A stretch of 64,000 nucleotides of DNA, taken from positions 21,328,838-21,392,837 of the forward strand of contig NC_081547.1 of assembly GCF_901000735.1 (NCBI RefSeq), written 5' to 3'. The position numbers and the translations under genes were made by a program. The stretch is from Corylus avellana (lineage: Eukaryota; Streptophyta; Magnoliopsida; Fagales; Betulaceae). Shown piece by piece: positions 47,069-60,372 of this stretch. Within the stretch, counting starts at the first letter, position 1. Every line of letters starts with the position of its first letter. The notes under the pieces were generated by a model. It searched no databases and was not told the DNA's origin. It was given only the letters and a program-made list of their open reading frames with translations.

Positions 47069-50000
47069 ATGGCGACCACGTCTCTCTCACTCCTCCAACC
47101 TTCTCACTTCCCACCCTCTTCTTCTTCTTCTTCTTCTCCTTCTTCTTCTGCTTCTTCTTCTTCATCATCTTCTTCTTCTTTTTTCGGCTGGACTCATCTC
47201 CGGGCCCACCAGAACTTCATCTCTCTTTCATGTTCTTCTTCTTCTAATTGGAAATTCAATACAAGGGTCTCTGCGGGGCGCTTTAGAACAGTGGTTAATG
47301 CTTCCGGGGACTACTATGCCACTCTTGGGGTTCCCAAGTCTGCCAATAGCAAGGAAATCAAGGCAGCTTATCGAAGATTAGCTCGCCAGGTACTGAATTT
47401 TACTTGGGGTTTCTTTGTTTCTATTTTTTTGAGCTTCTTTAAAAGATATTATTGGGTTTACATTTGGTTGCAAAAAAAGGAAAAGAAAAGAAAATTAGAG
47501 TGGGCACCTGAACTATCATAGAATAGAAGACAATTATAATTTGAGTTTCTGGGGTTTTCTTTTTTGTTTATTCTTGAACGTTTTCTCAGCAGCCTAACAA
47601 AATGTGATAACTAAATGGCTTTCCTGCTTGTGTTACTTGCTTCGTTTATTAGAAGCTTTAGTGGGTATTTGAGAATTTCTGTAAGTTGAAAAACTCTCTT
47701 AAAAGATAATGTCAGAGATTGATTTTGGTAATTGAAGATATTCTGTGTTGTGTGTTTTCCAGTGTACGTAGGGGTGCCTTACGCTTTTAATAAAACTTGA
47801 TTATTACTTATCAAAAGAAAGATATTCTGTGTTGGATAGGATATTTGGTTTTGATATTTACTTTGTGCCTGAGCATTAATTTGATGTGCTTAGCCTTGCC
47901 GTTGATATTTAGGTTCTGGAGGAGCTTTTGTGTTATCTCTAAGTGCCTATTTGTGTGTTTCTGCCAATATGTTGTTGGCTAAAATCTGATTTGTGGTCTC
48001 CAACTTACTAAAGTATTTGGTTTGGGTTGGTTATTCTGCTGGAAAGATCAATTAAATTTTAATTTATACTTAAATATTCAATTTATTGAAAATTTTAAAA
48101 ATTATAATTTTGCAATTGCTTTTTCAATATTAAACGTGTTGTTTGGTTTTGCCAATCGCTACGAAATGGGTTCATGTCTTCATCAGACAGTCCTGTGCTC
48201 ATATGTACAGACCCATTGCCAGCTATATCCTTGGTAACTAAATTAATGTGTGCCATGCCAGTATTTCAAGCAAAAAGGTGAGTGCCTCTGTAATTTGTGC
48301 TTTTGACTGATCTAGGTAGCAAAATGCTGGCGATGATATTAAATTTTTCAACAAAGCAGATATGTGCTCCTCTTTTTATTCTTGTCAATTAGATTTATAT
48401 ATTTACTGTCAATTTAATTCACTTTCTAATAATTTGGTTGCTAATGATGATCGCTAGAAGTATATATCTTGTAAGCTTTCCTTTCAATCCTAACTTTCAT
48501 TTGTTATTCTTACCTCAAGTACCACCCTGATGTTAACAAGCAACCTGGAGCTACAGAAAAGTTTAAAGAGATTAGTGCTGCATATGAGGTAGGATCAGAA
48601 TAAAAATTTGACAGTTTTTCATCTGTCTTCCTCTTTTTTCTTGACCTCTTCTTTAGTAAAACAATATGTTTGCTGCATCTTTAAAGCAAGTGATGAACTT
48701 TGTGGTTCCAGTTTAGGTGATTTCATCCATCCTTTTTTGTGAATGAATAAAGATTTAATCATTAATAAATTTCTATGGACTATGCTTCATTACTTTGTTA
48801 CTCGAGATTTCTATTAGAACATATAAGAAGATGCTAGTTGCCCTCTTTTTCTACATATAATACTTGTTTGTCTCCCCCATTCTCTTTCCTACTTAGTGGA
48901 ATCATTGGAAAATCTTTAGTTAGGCTTTGGTGACATATGCTGTATAACCCTGTAAGCTTTTCCTGGACTCATTTGGAGTGAGATCAATCCAGCATGTCTC
49001 TGCCTATATACTTTTCGCATAAGCATAATATGTGTTTTATTGTGATTGTTCATCGTCTCCCCCTTAGTTTTGAAAAATTGTAGACTTTGAAGATTGAATA
49101 CGAATGAAGATTTGTGAATGGGGTATAATTGGGGAAAAGTGCACAGCAAGGAGCTTGCAGTGCCTAGTTTCTTAGTTTTCATGGAACATCTAAAGTGCGG
49201 CTACTTTCCTTAAATGTGGTTCCATATGAAAGCAAAAATTTTCAAGTTTTGGGTGTTCAGCATTCTATCCTGTTTTATTTATGGGCGTGGATTGGTTTGA
49301 ACTCAAGTATTATGCATGTAGGTCACTATGTCTCTTGTTGTGGCACTAATGCTTTTATGTGTAGATATGCACAGGAAAAAGTTATAATAATTATTAAAAC
49401 ATCAAAATATGCTTCACAGAACAGTTTTCTTTATTTCCTCAACCATGGCCTTGCCTCTATCTATAATCTTACTAGTAATGTATCCAAGGCATATTTCTGG
49501 CTTTGTTTTCTTTTCAATGTTTTAATTCTGAAGCATCACCATCAGTTTTTTTTTTTTTGTGACTACTATTATTCGAGTTTTATGTACATGTTAAAACAAG
49601 GTTTCCTTTTTTTCCCCACATTGATGCAATCAACTTGCGACTGAAGCAAATTATCTCATCCAAATTTCTAAATATATTTATGATATTGTCTTTTGAATTC
49701 TGAAGTACAACGCTGTCAGGTGCTATCAGATGATAAAAAGAGGGCTTTGTATGATCAATATGGTGAAGCTGGAGTTAAGAGTACAGTAGGTGGACCATCT
49801 AATGCTTACACGGTACTTGATACAATCGTACTTCTCTTTTATTATTTTATCTTGCAAATAGTAACTTTGGAAGGTGGCATACACTTGAAGCATTGACAAG
49901 TAAGCATGTCATTGACATCATTGGGTGACATGCAGTATGCATTTGTCAGATTTATTATGGGGGCAGCATGGCCTCCATTTGGTTATTTTACATTCAGAAT

Positions 50001-51648
50001 GTCAGGTTAATTTGAGAATAAACGTCAGCCAACAGATACTGTTTCAACTTCATGAACTTAGAGCATTCACAATGGGCTCTTTATATTCAGCTTTTCTCTA
50101 AAAATCTAACAAAACTCATGAAAACACCCATTTAACAAGCTCCCTTCTCTACTTTATATTTAACTCTCGTCATAGATGCTCCCTACATTCCAAGAGCCAC
50201 AAAGCTAAAGTTATATAATTTTTTAAGCTTATTTTTTACACTCCTCTCTCTTGTTTATTTTAAAACTAATATAATAATAATATTTAACTAAAGTAGAGAA
50301 AGGTATAGAGAGTTTGATGTTTAACTCATTTTAAAAGTGGCTCTCAAATTTGATAAAGCGAATTTTCCTCCTCAAATTTAGCGTTTATTTGAGGAGTCCA
50401 TTGTGAACGCTCTTATGTGTCAAGGATGTGTGCTACTTTCTCTAGAACTTTCGTCATATAGCTGCATTTTTAGAGCTCTAACTATACTAGTTGCTGCCAA
50501 TATTTCTTCTCTCTCTCTCTCCTCTCCAATGTGGTGTTTACTGGCATATGGAAGTTCGGGAAAATTTTTATACCTGAAAATTTATGCAGAATTACTGACT
50601 GCTTCCACCCCCAAAAAAAGAAGAAGTGATTGCTATTCTTTGGCATGTGCTGATGGCCTGAAATGTGTGCCTGATTTTGCTTTATCATGTAATAAATAGG
50701 AGATGAATCTGCTTAAGGTTTCTCTTGCTTTCTCATCCTGATGACCTAATTTTTAAGCATGCCGAAATACTGACTGCTATCACATACTTTCTCTAGAAAG
50801 TTTGTTTCTTAATGTAACTTGAAAAAAACAAGTTTGAATTATTTTACCCTATTTTATGCATTGCATACTTTACTGATGACCGTGTCACAATAATCTGCTT
50901 GATGGTTATATTTATTACAGATTTAATTATTCTAATTTCCATTTTGCAGACTAATCCGTTTGATTTATTTGAGGCTTTTTTTGGGCCGAGTATGGGTGGA
51001 TTCTCTGGTATGGATCCAGCTGGATTCAGAACAAGCCGTCGTAGTACTGTTACTAAAGGTGAAGATATACGGTGAGTGAAAATGCGATTAAAAGATACAA
51101 GTTGATCTCTGACTCCCACCGTTTCTTACATGCAACAATAAGGTTACGTAGTTGCTTGAGAAATAATATGCAAAACTGTTGTTTGTTCCATCTGTTTAGC
51201 CTAGCCATCTCAGGTCTCAAACATTTTTTTTTTTTTTTAAATTATGTATATATATATAGGGGAAAGTCCACATGCTCCCCTCAAACTATTACCTAATTGA
51301 CAATGTCGCTCCAAACTTTCAATTGTGACAATGTCGCTTCCAAACTACCAAAAATTGTCAATATCCCCCTAATGATGAAAATACCCTTAATAAAATTAAA
51401 ATAAAAAAATTCAAAAAATAAAATAAAAATGAAAAAGGGAGCGCAATTTTTTTTTTTTTTTTTTTTTTTAATTTCGTTTTTGTTAAAGAAAAAATAATTA
51501 AAATTATTATTTTATTTTATGTATCGAATTTATAAGGGTATTTTTGTCCTATTGACAAAAATTTAGGGTCTTTTTTGTCTTTTTACTAGCCTTGCGGGGG
51601 ACATTGTCAATTAGGTGGTAGTTTGAAAGAGGTATGTGGATTTTTCTC

Positions 51649-51695
<47 letters not shown>

Positions 51696-54600
51696 AAGCT
51701 CCTCAAGCCACCATATTGAAAAAATAACTGATTTATTGACTTCCATTTGCCAATGAACTATCATACTATTAGTTGCATTTAAGGTTCTTTCTCTAGATAA
51801 TGTAACATAGTATGCAACTTACTACTGATTGGAAATCTTCGTTTATAACCCAGCTTCTATCATGCTCACTAGTTTTGTGGTGTAGAGAGAATAACCCCCC
51901 AGCCCGAGGGGGGTTCTTACAAAGTCGAGACACATTTAGTCTGGAAATTTTATGGAATAAAATGTCCGGAATTCTTTCAGTTCATATATATTTTTTAATC
52001 TCAACTACTCAACTTTATGGTTCAGTTCAGGCAGATCCTTTCATCCTATGCTTGTTAGTATGCCCCAACATAATGTAGCATTTTATTTTTAGGTGGCTAT
52101 CTAAATGGAAATTTTGTCCAAAATTGACTGTTAAATTTAAATTTTCTTGCCAACTTAAAGACAAAAAGAGGGAAAGTGGAAGAAAAAAAAAATTGAGTGA
52201 GTAGGAAATTGAAGAAAAGGTGTTTGGCCTCTAACCGCTTTTTCTTTTTATTGCTACAAGGTGAGAAGTATCATTTGAGCTTGAACTTGTGGGTACCTCC
52301 AAGTGCTACCGTTGTGCAACACAACGCCACCCATCATTCATTGCAGTCCAACTATTGCCACCGTCAACCATCAAGCAATAGATGGCCACAAATTCTAATC
52401 AAATTTACCTCAAACTGGCTAATCTTTGTAATGAGCCTCCTAGGACATATGAGGTAGGTTTATGTAAGAATATTAGGAAGGGTTGGGAGAAGCTCTCTAG
52501 CCATACCAGATTTGAGGTGGGAAATGACACCAATGTTAGTTTTTAGCATGATTTGTGGCGTGGGGATATGGCTCTTAAGGACACCTTTCCAAATTTATAT
52601 GGCATTGCGTGTGTGAAAGATGCTTTTGTTTTGGCACACTTATAGTTCTTGGGTGGCCCCACTTAGTGGAATGTAAGCTTTGCTAGAGCGGCTCATGATT
52701 GGTAGGTGGATGCCTTTGCGTCTATTTTTAGGATGTTGTATTCAGTTAGAGTGAGACGGGATGGTGAAGACAAGCTTTGGTGGGTCCCTTCCAAAAGAGG
52801 TTTTCTTCGTTGTTAAATCCTTTTACATTGTCTTGGTTTGCAATGATGGCTTATGTTTCCTTTGGAATAGTGTTTAGCGGACTAAGGTTCCTTTGAAGAC
52901 GACCTTTTTTACTTGGTTGGCGGCCTTAAGAAAATCCTTACCATGGATAATTTGAAGAAACAACATATCAATGTGGTTGATAGATGTTGTATGTGTAAAA
53001 GGAATAGGGAGTCCGTAGACCATCTTCTTCTCCATTGTGAGGTGGCCAATGCCTTATGGAATGTCTTCTTCGGTCGATTTGAGTTGTCTTGGGTTATGCC
53101 TAGACAAGTAGTCAACTTATATGTGTGTTGGTGGTCTGTCAGGAGCGCTCAAAGTGCTACTATGTAGAAAATGGTGCCTTCATGCCTCATGTGGTGTCTA
53201 TGGAGGGAAATAAATGATTAAAGTTTTGAGGACAGTGAGATGACTTTGGAGGAGTTTAAGTCGTTATTTTTCTATACTTTGTAACTTTGGACAACAACTT
53301 TCGTTTATCCTTTGGTGATTAGTTACCATGATTTCCTTACTCTCTTTTCTTCTTCTAGTTAGATGTTTTCTCATTTATACTTTTTTTATACTTGGGGGCG
53401 CCTTACATGATATCTTGATTACTTATAAAAATAAATTGTGCCTGCAAAATTGCTTCCTTATTCTTTTTTTGATGCATAATCATTAGTGTACCTTCCATAT
53501 TCACTTTGAGGTGCACTCATGTGAATCGTTAAACATTTTGTTTTAGTTCCATACCTTTACTCTATCATATTTATTTCGGTACTTCAACTATTATTTGATC
53601 TATTGTCTTCCTTATGTCCTCTTCCCCTATTTTTGTTCTTTTCTTTGGGGGTGAAACATCATTTTATTGTTAAAAGTGGGAAATGGTTAGTAGGATTAGA
53701 CATCAATGCCTGCTTATTTTGTCCAGATTGATGATATTGGCTTATTGAAATATGCATCACATAAGAGCATTTCTTACAGCTTATATCTGTAATATTCCCC
53801 TACTAATTTGTGGCTAATTGTCTTTTCTGTCTTGCGAATGCGTACTATATCCTCTTGTTCATTGGTTGTAATGTCACATGATGAACTTATTCTTAATTGT
53901 TTATTGAAGACTTTGAGTTGGCCTATGGTTGATATGTGTTTCAGTTATGACATCACCTTAGAATTCTCTGAGGCTATTTTTGGTGCGGAAAAAGATTTTG
54001 AGCTTTCCCATCTGGAAACATGTGAAGTTTGTGCTGGTACTGGAGCAAAGATAGGCTCCAAAATGAGGGTATGCTCAACTTGTGGTGGAAGGGGTCAAGT
54101 TATGAGAACTGAGCAAACACCTTTTGGCATGTTTTCACAGGTATCTTAGCACTGTTTCTTCCTGACTTTGGGTTTGTTATTGCTTCCCTTTTTTCTATGG
54201 TGATGTAAACTTTGAAGAGCATCCATTAGTTCAGATTATAAAGTAAATTTTGGTGGCTAGGTACATGGGATGATCAGGTAGTGCATTGCACTGGGATTAA
54301 TGTATATATATTTTTTTTGTCTCTCTATGGATCAAGAGGTGGTCTATACTGATTTGTCCTTTGGTTTTTATCTGATGTCTCAGTGTCCAGTTGTTGAAAA
54401 CCAAGTGAATCATATGTTTGGCGTGAAAAGAATTCTATGATGTTTTGGGTGAAGTTTCTTTAAAGAAGCATTTTCTGTGTGGGGTTCCTATTAAATGCTT
54501 CTCTTTCTGTGGGATACTGCTTTGAGCTGAATATTTTACTCCAATTATTTAGTGAAGTATAGAGACTAGAAAGTTTGTTATTAGATGGTGCTACAAGTGA

Positions 54601-57600
54601 AAAAAGACTCGAGTTCTCAGCTCTTGGTGGTGCTTGTTCACTCACATTGTTATTAATCGGATGATGCTGAGTTCTGTGGTAGACTTATCAGCTTGTAAGG
54701 ATAGGAACATTGGTGGCATAGAGGGTTTAGCTGTGAAAAGTAATTCTTCCTTGTTTGATGTGGAGAATTTAGTTGGAGAGAAACACGGGGGTGTTTGAGG
54801 GCAAGATGAATATTTAAGTGAATGGAAAGATGAACTCCTTAAGGCCTTAGTTTCCTGGTTTTGACGTAATTGTCAGGCTCTTTCTTGATTTTCTTGATTC
54901 TCTGAACGTCCTAGTTTGGTTTCTTTTCCATACAGTTTCCCATGCTTTTTGGTTTGTTCACCTGTCTAATTTCTTTACTGGGTTGCACCGGTTTTTGTGT
55001 ATTCTTTGACTATTATTAATTATTAAAAAAAAAAGAAAAAGAACTGGCTCTTTGTTAGGTTCTAGAAACAAGCATACATTGGTAATGCTGAAGTTATGAA
55101 AGCTAATATCATTCAGAAGACAAAGATGGGGTGGATAGTTGGGTTGATTTTCTGCCACTTGCATGTTCTGCATATATATTTTAACTTGTGTACAGTTTCT
55201 CAATTCAAGACTTACCTTTTCTTCTACACTCAACTTACTTTTCTCTCTATTAATATTAGGTTTCTGTATGTCCAACTTGTGGTGGGAATGGTGAAGTTAT
55301 ATCTGAATACTGTCGGAAATGTTCTGGTGAAGGACGTATACGTGTTAAGAAAAGTATCAAAGTTAAAGTTCCTCCTGGAGTTAGCGCAGGCAGTATTCTT
55401 AGAGTTGCTGGAGAGGGTGATGCCGGACCGAAAGGGTATGTAGTTGAATTTCGATTGTAGAATCTGTAACCTCATTTGGTAAATCATTGAAAAGATCTAC
55501 AAGTTGTTGCCTTATTACAAATGCAAGGTAGATAATTTTTTTATTTTTTATTTTTTTTATTTTTTTATGAAAGGTAGATAATTGCCATTTATAAGTGTAG
55601 CAAATTATATATAATATAAAGTATGACCTAATGTTCCCATTGGGCATTAAAGTGCACTGCTTTCTTGGTTATATCTAACATCTTACATTGGGGTTTATCG
55701 TTCTTTGTTTCTTTTCTTAGTGGTATGTGAAGAACCCTGGCACCCTTGAGTTGCATCTTTCTCTTATCTACCCTCTTTTCCTCCTGAAGAAATATCTGAC
55801 GTGTATATATATTTCTCCTCAGACATATTTAGTAGTTTAATTTCAGAGTTCATATTTTAAGTTTTATCCATACATGTGATTTTCTGGAAGCTTTGATACT
55901 ATACAGGGTACATTCTCGGTAATTGATCTTGTCGTTTCAGCAGGGGCCCTCCTGGAGATCTTTTTGTATATCTTGATGTTGAAGAGATACCCGGAATTCA
56001 AAGAGATGGCATAAATCTCTCATCAAATGTATCTATCAGTTATCTAGATGCCATATTGGGGGCTGTTGTTAAGGTAAATTACTGCGTGCCCAAAAATATT
56101 GCTCTTATTTTTAGAAGTTAGATGTTCACAAGGGAGGTTGTATGAGCTTGTCTTTAAAACATCAACTGAAATTACAATGGAGGTCCAAGTCAACCAGAAT
56201 CTTTTTGTGCAACAATACATGTGAACTGGGGTGGGATCTATCATCTTTTGTCTGCCTGACTGATCCAGTGATCCTCTGTCAACCTGACTGAATTATCTAA
56301 GGATGATTTAAATGAGCTTCTTAGGAGAATAATGTGGTGGACAATATTGGAACGGAAAGTAGTGCATTAACCTATCTTGCTAATGCTTAACATGTTCTAA
56401 ATATTGTGAGCTAATAATGGGAGAGTCCAAGTAAAATGTAGATTCTGCCCAGTAATGCTTAATGTGAGCTAATAATACTTAAAAATCCTGTAATTATCCT
56501 GAATGTTGATTCTGATAACAGAATATGAGGTAAGGTAGATTTCTAGCTTGGTAACTATAATGCCTAAGTATGTTTTAACATGTCAGTGACTCAGTGTTAA
56601 ACCATTGATAAGCTTACTTGTTAAGCACAAAAAGGATTGGTGACACATAGCCCTTCCGCTCTGCTCTTAACTTTTGAATCGATACATATGTCCACTTACA
56701 TGATCATGATAATAGATCCTAAGCTATCTTATTATCATTGAATCAAAACCTAGTAAGAAGAATGTTTATCAAGAATCGGAAAGGAAGAAAGGGGGGAAAA
56801 GGACTACTTATTTAGAATCAAAAGGATTTTTATGCAAATTTTGCATGTCTGAGACTTTTGCTGCCAATGTTTTTCTTGATTAGGTTTTTGGGTATTTATT
56901 ATTGCACTGTTATTGCATCTCCATTGCTTTATGGGCCTTGCATTTTCAATTTAATAAAACTTTCTTTTTTTTGAATAAGTAATTGGCAAATATTATTAAA
57001 AGTGTAAAGGTGCCCCTAAGAATACGAGAAGTATATAAGAGGAAGCACTTAACTAGGAGCAAAAAGAACAAAGAAATCACTATAACTAAAGTTAAAAGGA
57101 GAAACATAAACAGCTATCCATAGATACAAAATTTTGAAGAAAAATAACTTTATCTCCTCCAAAGTTCTCTTATAGTCTTCCAAACATCTGTCATTTATTT
57201 CTCTCCATAAATACCATAAAAAGCATGTAAGCACCATCTTCCATATAGTAGCACTTGGCGTATTGCCGATAATCTACCAACAAGCATACAAGTGGACTGC
57301 ACGTCTAAGCATAACTCAAGACAATCCAAAACAACTGAAAAAGGCAATTCAAATGACATAAGCCACATCACAATGAAAAAGAAGATGGTCCATGAACTCT
57401 CAATTCCTCTTACACATACAATATATGCCCACCACAATGACATGGTGCTTCATAAGGTTATCCATGGTAAGAATTTTACCTAGAGCTACTGACCAAGTGA
57501 TAAAGGCCACCGTCAAGGGAGTCTTAGTCCGCCAAACACTCTTCCGAGGGAAGCGGTAGCCTCCACTACATACCAAAGAACAAAAGAAGGATCTAACCTT

Positions 57601-60332
57601 AAACAACATTCTTTTGGAGGGGACCCACCACAACTTATCTTCACTACTTCGTCTCATTCTAGCTGAATACAACACCTTGAAGATTGAGGCTAAGACATCC
57701 ATTTCCCAATTATGAGCCACTCTAGCAAAGCTTACGTTCCACTGATTGAAACCACCAAAAAACTCCAAGTTAACTGTGACAAAGGCAGCCTTTCCTCAAG
57801 TGATACCAAATAAATTTAGAAAGGCTTTCCTTAATGGCCACATCCCCACACCATTGATCGTGCTAAAATCTAATCTTGGAGCCATCTCCCTCTCCAAATC
57901 TAGTGTGACATGAAAAATTCCCCCATCCCTTCCTAACATTCATCTATAACCCCACCCCAAATGTACCAGAAGGCTCAATAGAACACCACCCACCCTACAA
58001 ACGGCCAAATTCAGAGTCTGCCACCACTTTCTACCAAGCCTTGCTCTCATGCACGCAGCGCCAAAGCCATTTATGTAAGAGAGCATGACTGAACAACCAC
58101 AAGTTCTAAATTCCCAAACCTTCCTCCTAGAGTGGTGAACAAACCTTGGACTAGCTAATCAAGTGATATTTGAACTCTTCGCCTAGCCTACCTTATAAGA
58201 AATCATGGTGGAGCTTCTCAATTCGGTTTGCAACATTCGCAGGGAGAGGAAAGAGGGACATGAAATATGTAGGCAAGCTGGAAAGTGTGCTCTTAATAAG
58301 GGTAACCATATCACCCTTGGACAAGTACATCATTTTCCAACTAGCCAACTGTCGCTCTATCTTTTCAATAACACTGTCTCAAATATGTTTAGCCTTGTTG
58401 GAGATCCCCAAAGGTAGGCCGAGATACTTCACTAGGAAAGAGGAAACCCCACAACCTAGAATATCATCCAACCCTTCCTTGATCAACATCTCTCACAGGA
58501 ACCAATTTTGACTTGGTCAAGTTAACCTTCAAGCCTGAACCAGCTTCAAAGCAAAGAAATAAGCAACGCAGATGACGAGGATGATTTGGATTAGCACTAT
58601 AAAAGATCAAAGTATCATTAGAAAAAAGAAGGTGAGAGCAAACAAACCCACTAGCATTACCCATAGAGAAACCACATAACCCCCCACTCATAGCAGCAAA
58701 AATCATTCTACCCTACGCGTCCATCACAAGGACAAACAACAAAGGGGGCATAGGGTCCCCTTGTCTCAAGCCTTGGGAACTATTAAAAAAACTGTTCACC
58801 AAAACCGAGAAACACATTGAAGAAATGCAGTGAGCTATCTAGGAGCACCATTTCCCCCCAAAGCCACACCTCCTCAACATATACTACAGAAAGTCTCAAT
58901 TAACATGATTATAAGTTTTTTCTAGATCTATTTTGCTTAAGACCTGGCTCACCAAACCTTAATCTACTATCAAAACATTCATTGACGATAAGAACGAGAT
59001 CAAGGATTTGCCTACCTCTTATGAAAGCATGCTGCAAATTAGAGATGATCTTCTCCAACATCATTTAAGCTTGTTTGCTAGCATCTTAGCAATAATGCCC
59101 CCTCATAAGACTAGTTGGGCGAAATCCTTGAGGTCATCAACCCTTAGAGTCTTCGAAATGAAGGCGATAAATGTAGCATTAAGGCTCCTCTTAAACTTGC
59201 CTCTAGCATGGAAGTCATGAAAAACCTTCATGATATCCTCTTTTAAACAACCTCGAACACCATAGAGAAACCATCAAGGCCCGGTGCCTTGTCACTATTC
59301 ATAGCTTTCATGACCCCCCTCACCTCCTCTTCCTCAAAATATCTCTCCAACCAATTAGCCTCGACCTACTCAATAGAAGCAAAGGAAAGGTCATCCATCA
59401 ATGACCTCCTACTAAATTGTTTGGTGTGCAACTTTTGGTAAAATTGGACAAAGTGCTCGCTAATTTTCGCCCGATTGGTAGAAATAGTACCATCAATCAA
59501 CAAGGAGTCAAGGGAATTCTTCCTCCCATTGGAATTAGCCAGTGTGAAAAAACTTGTACACTTTTCACCCTCCCTTAGTACAACACCCTAGATTTCTGCC
59601 TTCAACTCACCTACTCCATAAGAGTTGATCTTTCTAACTCGCTAACAATTTCTGCCTTCTTCATTTTCTCCTCAATGATTAAGTCACTTTCTTTTTCAAA
59701 TAAGTATTTCAAATAGGATAGAGTTTTCCTCCAAACAGGGTTGGAGGAATTTTTTTCAACCCAATCTATAAAAATGACATGTGCCATTTTTTTTAATAAC
59801 ATGGGAGATGCACATGAGTTTTTAATATTATTTATTCCAACTTTGTCCATACTATTAAAAAAACATGTGTATCTCACATGTTTAAATGACACGTCATTTT
59901 TATAGTCTGAGTTGAAGGAAGTTCCTCCAACCCAGTTTGGAAAAAAACTCTGTCATTTCAAATATTTAATGTTTTTTCCTGCTTTCTTCATCCAATGATA
60001 TAGCTGAACCTTGGTCAACCTAAGAAAGTTTTTTGTAACTCCCTTGATGGTTGTTGGATGTATTGAACTTTCTCATAAAAAACCTCATGATCTTATATTA
60101 CCATTTTCTATTGTTGAACAATGTTTTATGACATAAAAATGCCTTGTGAATGTAGCTGCTGAACCTCTCTAGTGGTGTAAGGTGGTAGGCAATGAAATTT
60201 GTTGTGAAACCAGATTTCCACAGCGGACTGGCCAAGAGCAGTATTGGGCATTAATGATACTCTTTAATCTGATGTAACTTACTATTTTCCAACCAACCTT
60301 GTAGGAATCCTCCAGCTTTAGCATTTTTTACT

Positions 60333-60372
<40 letters not shown>

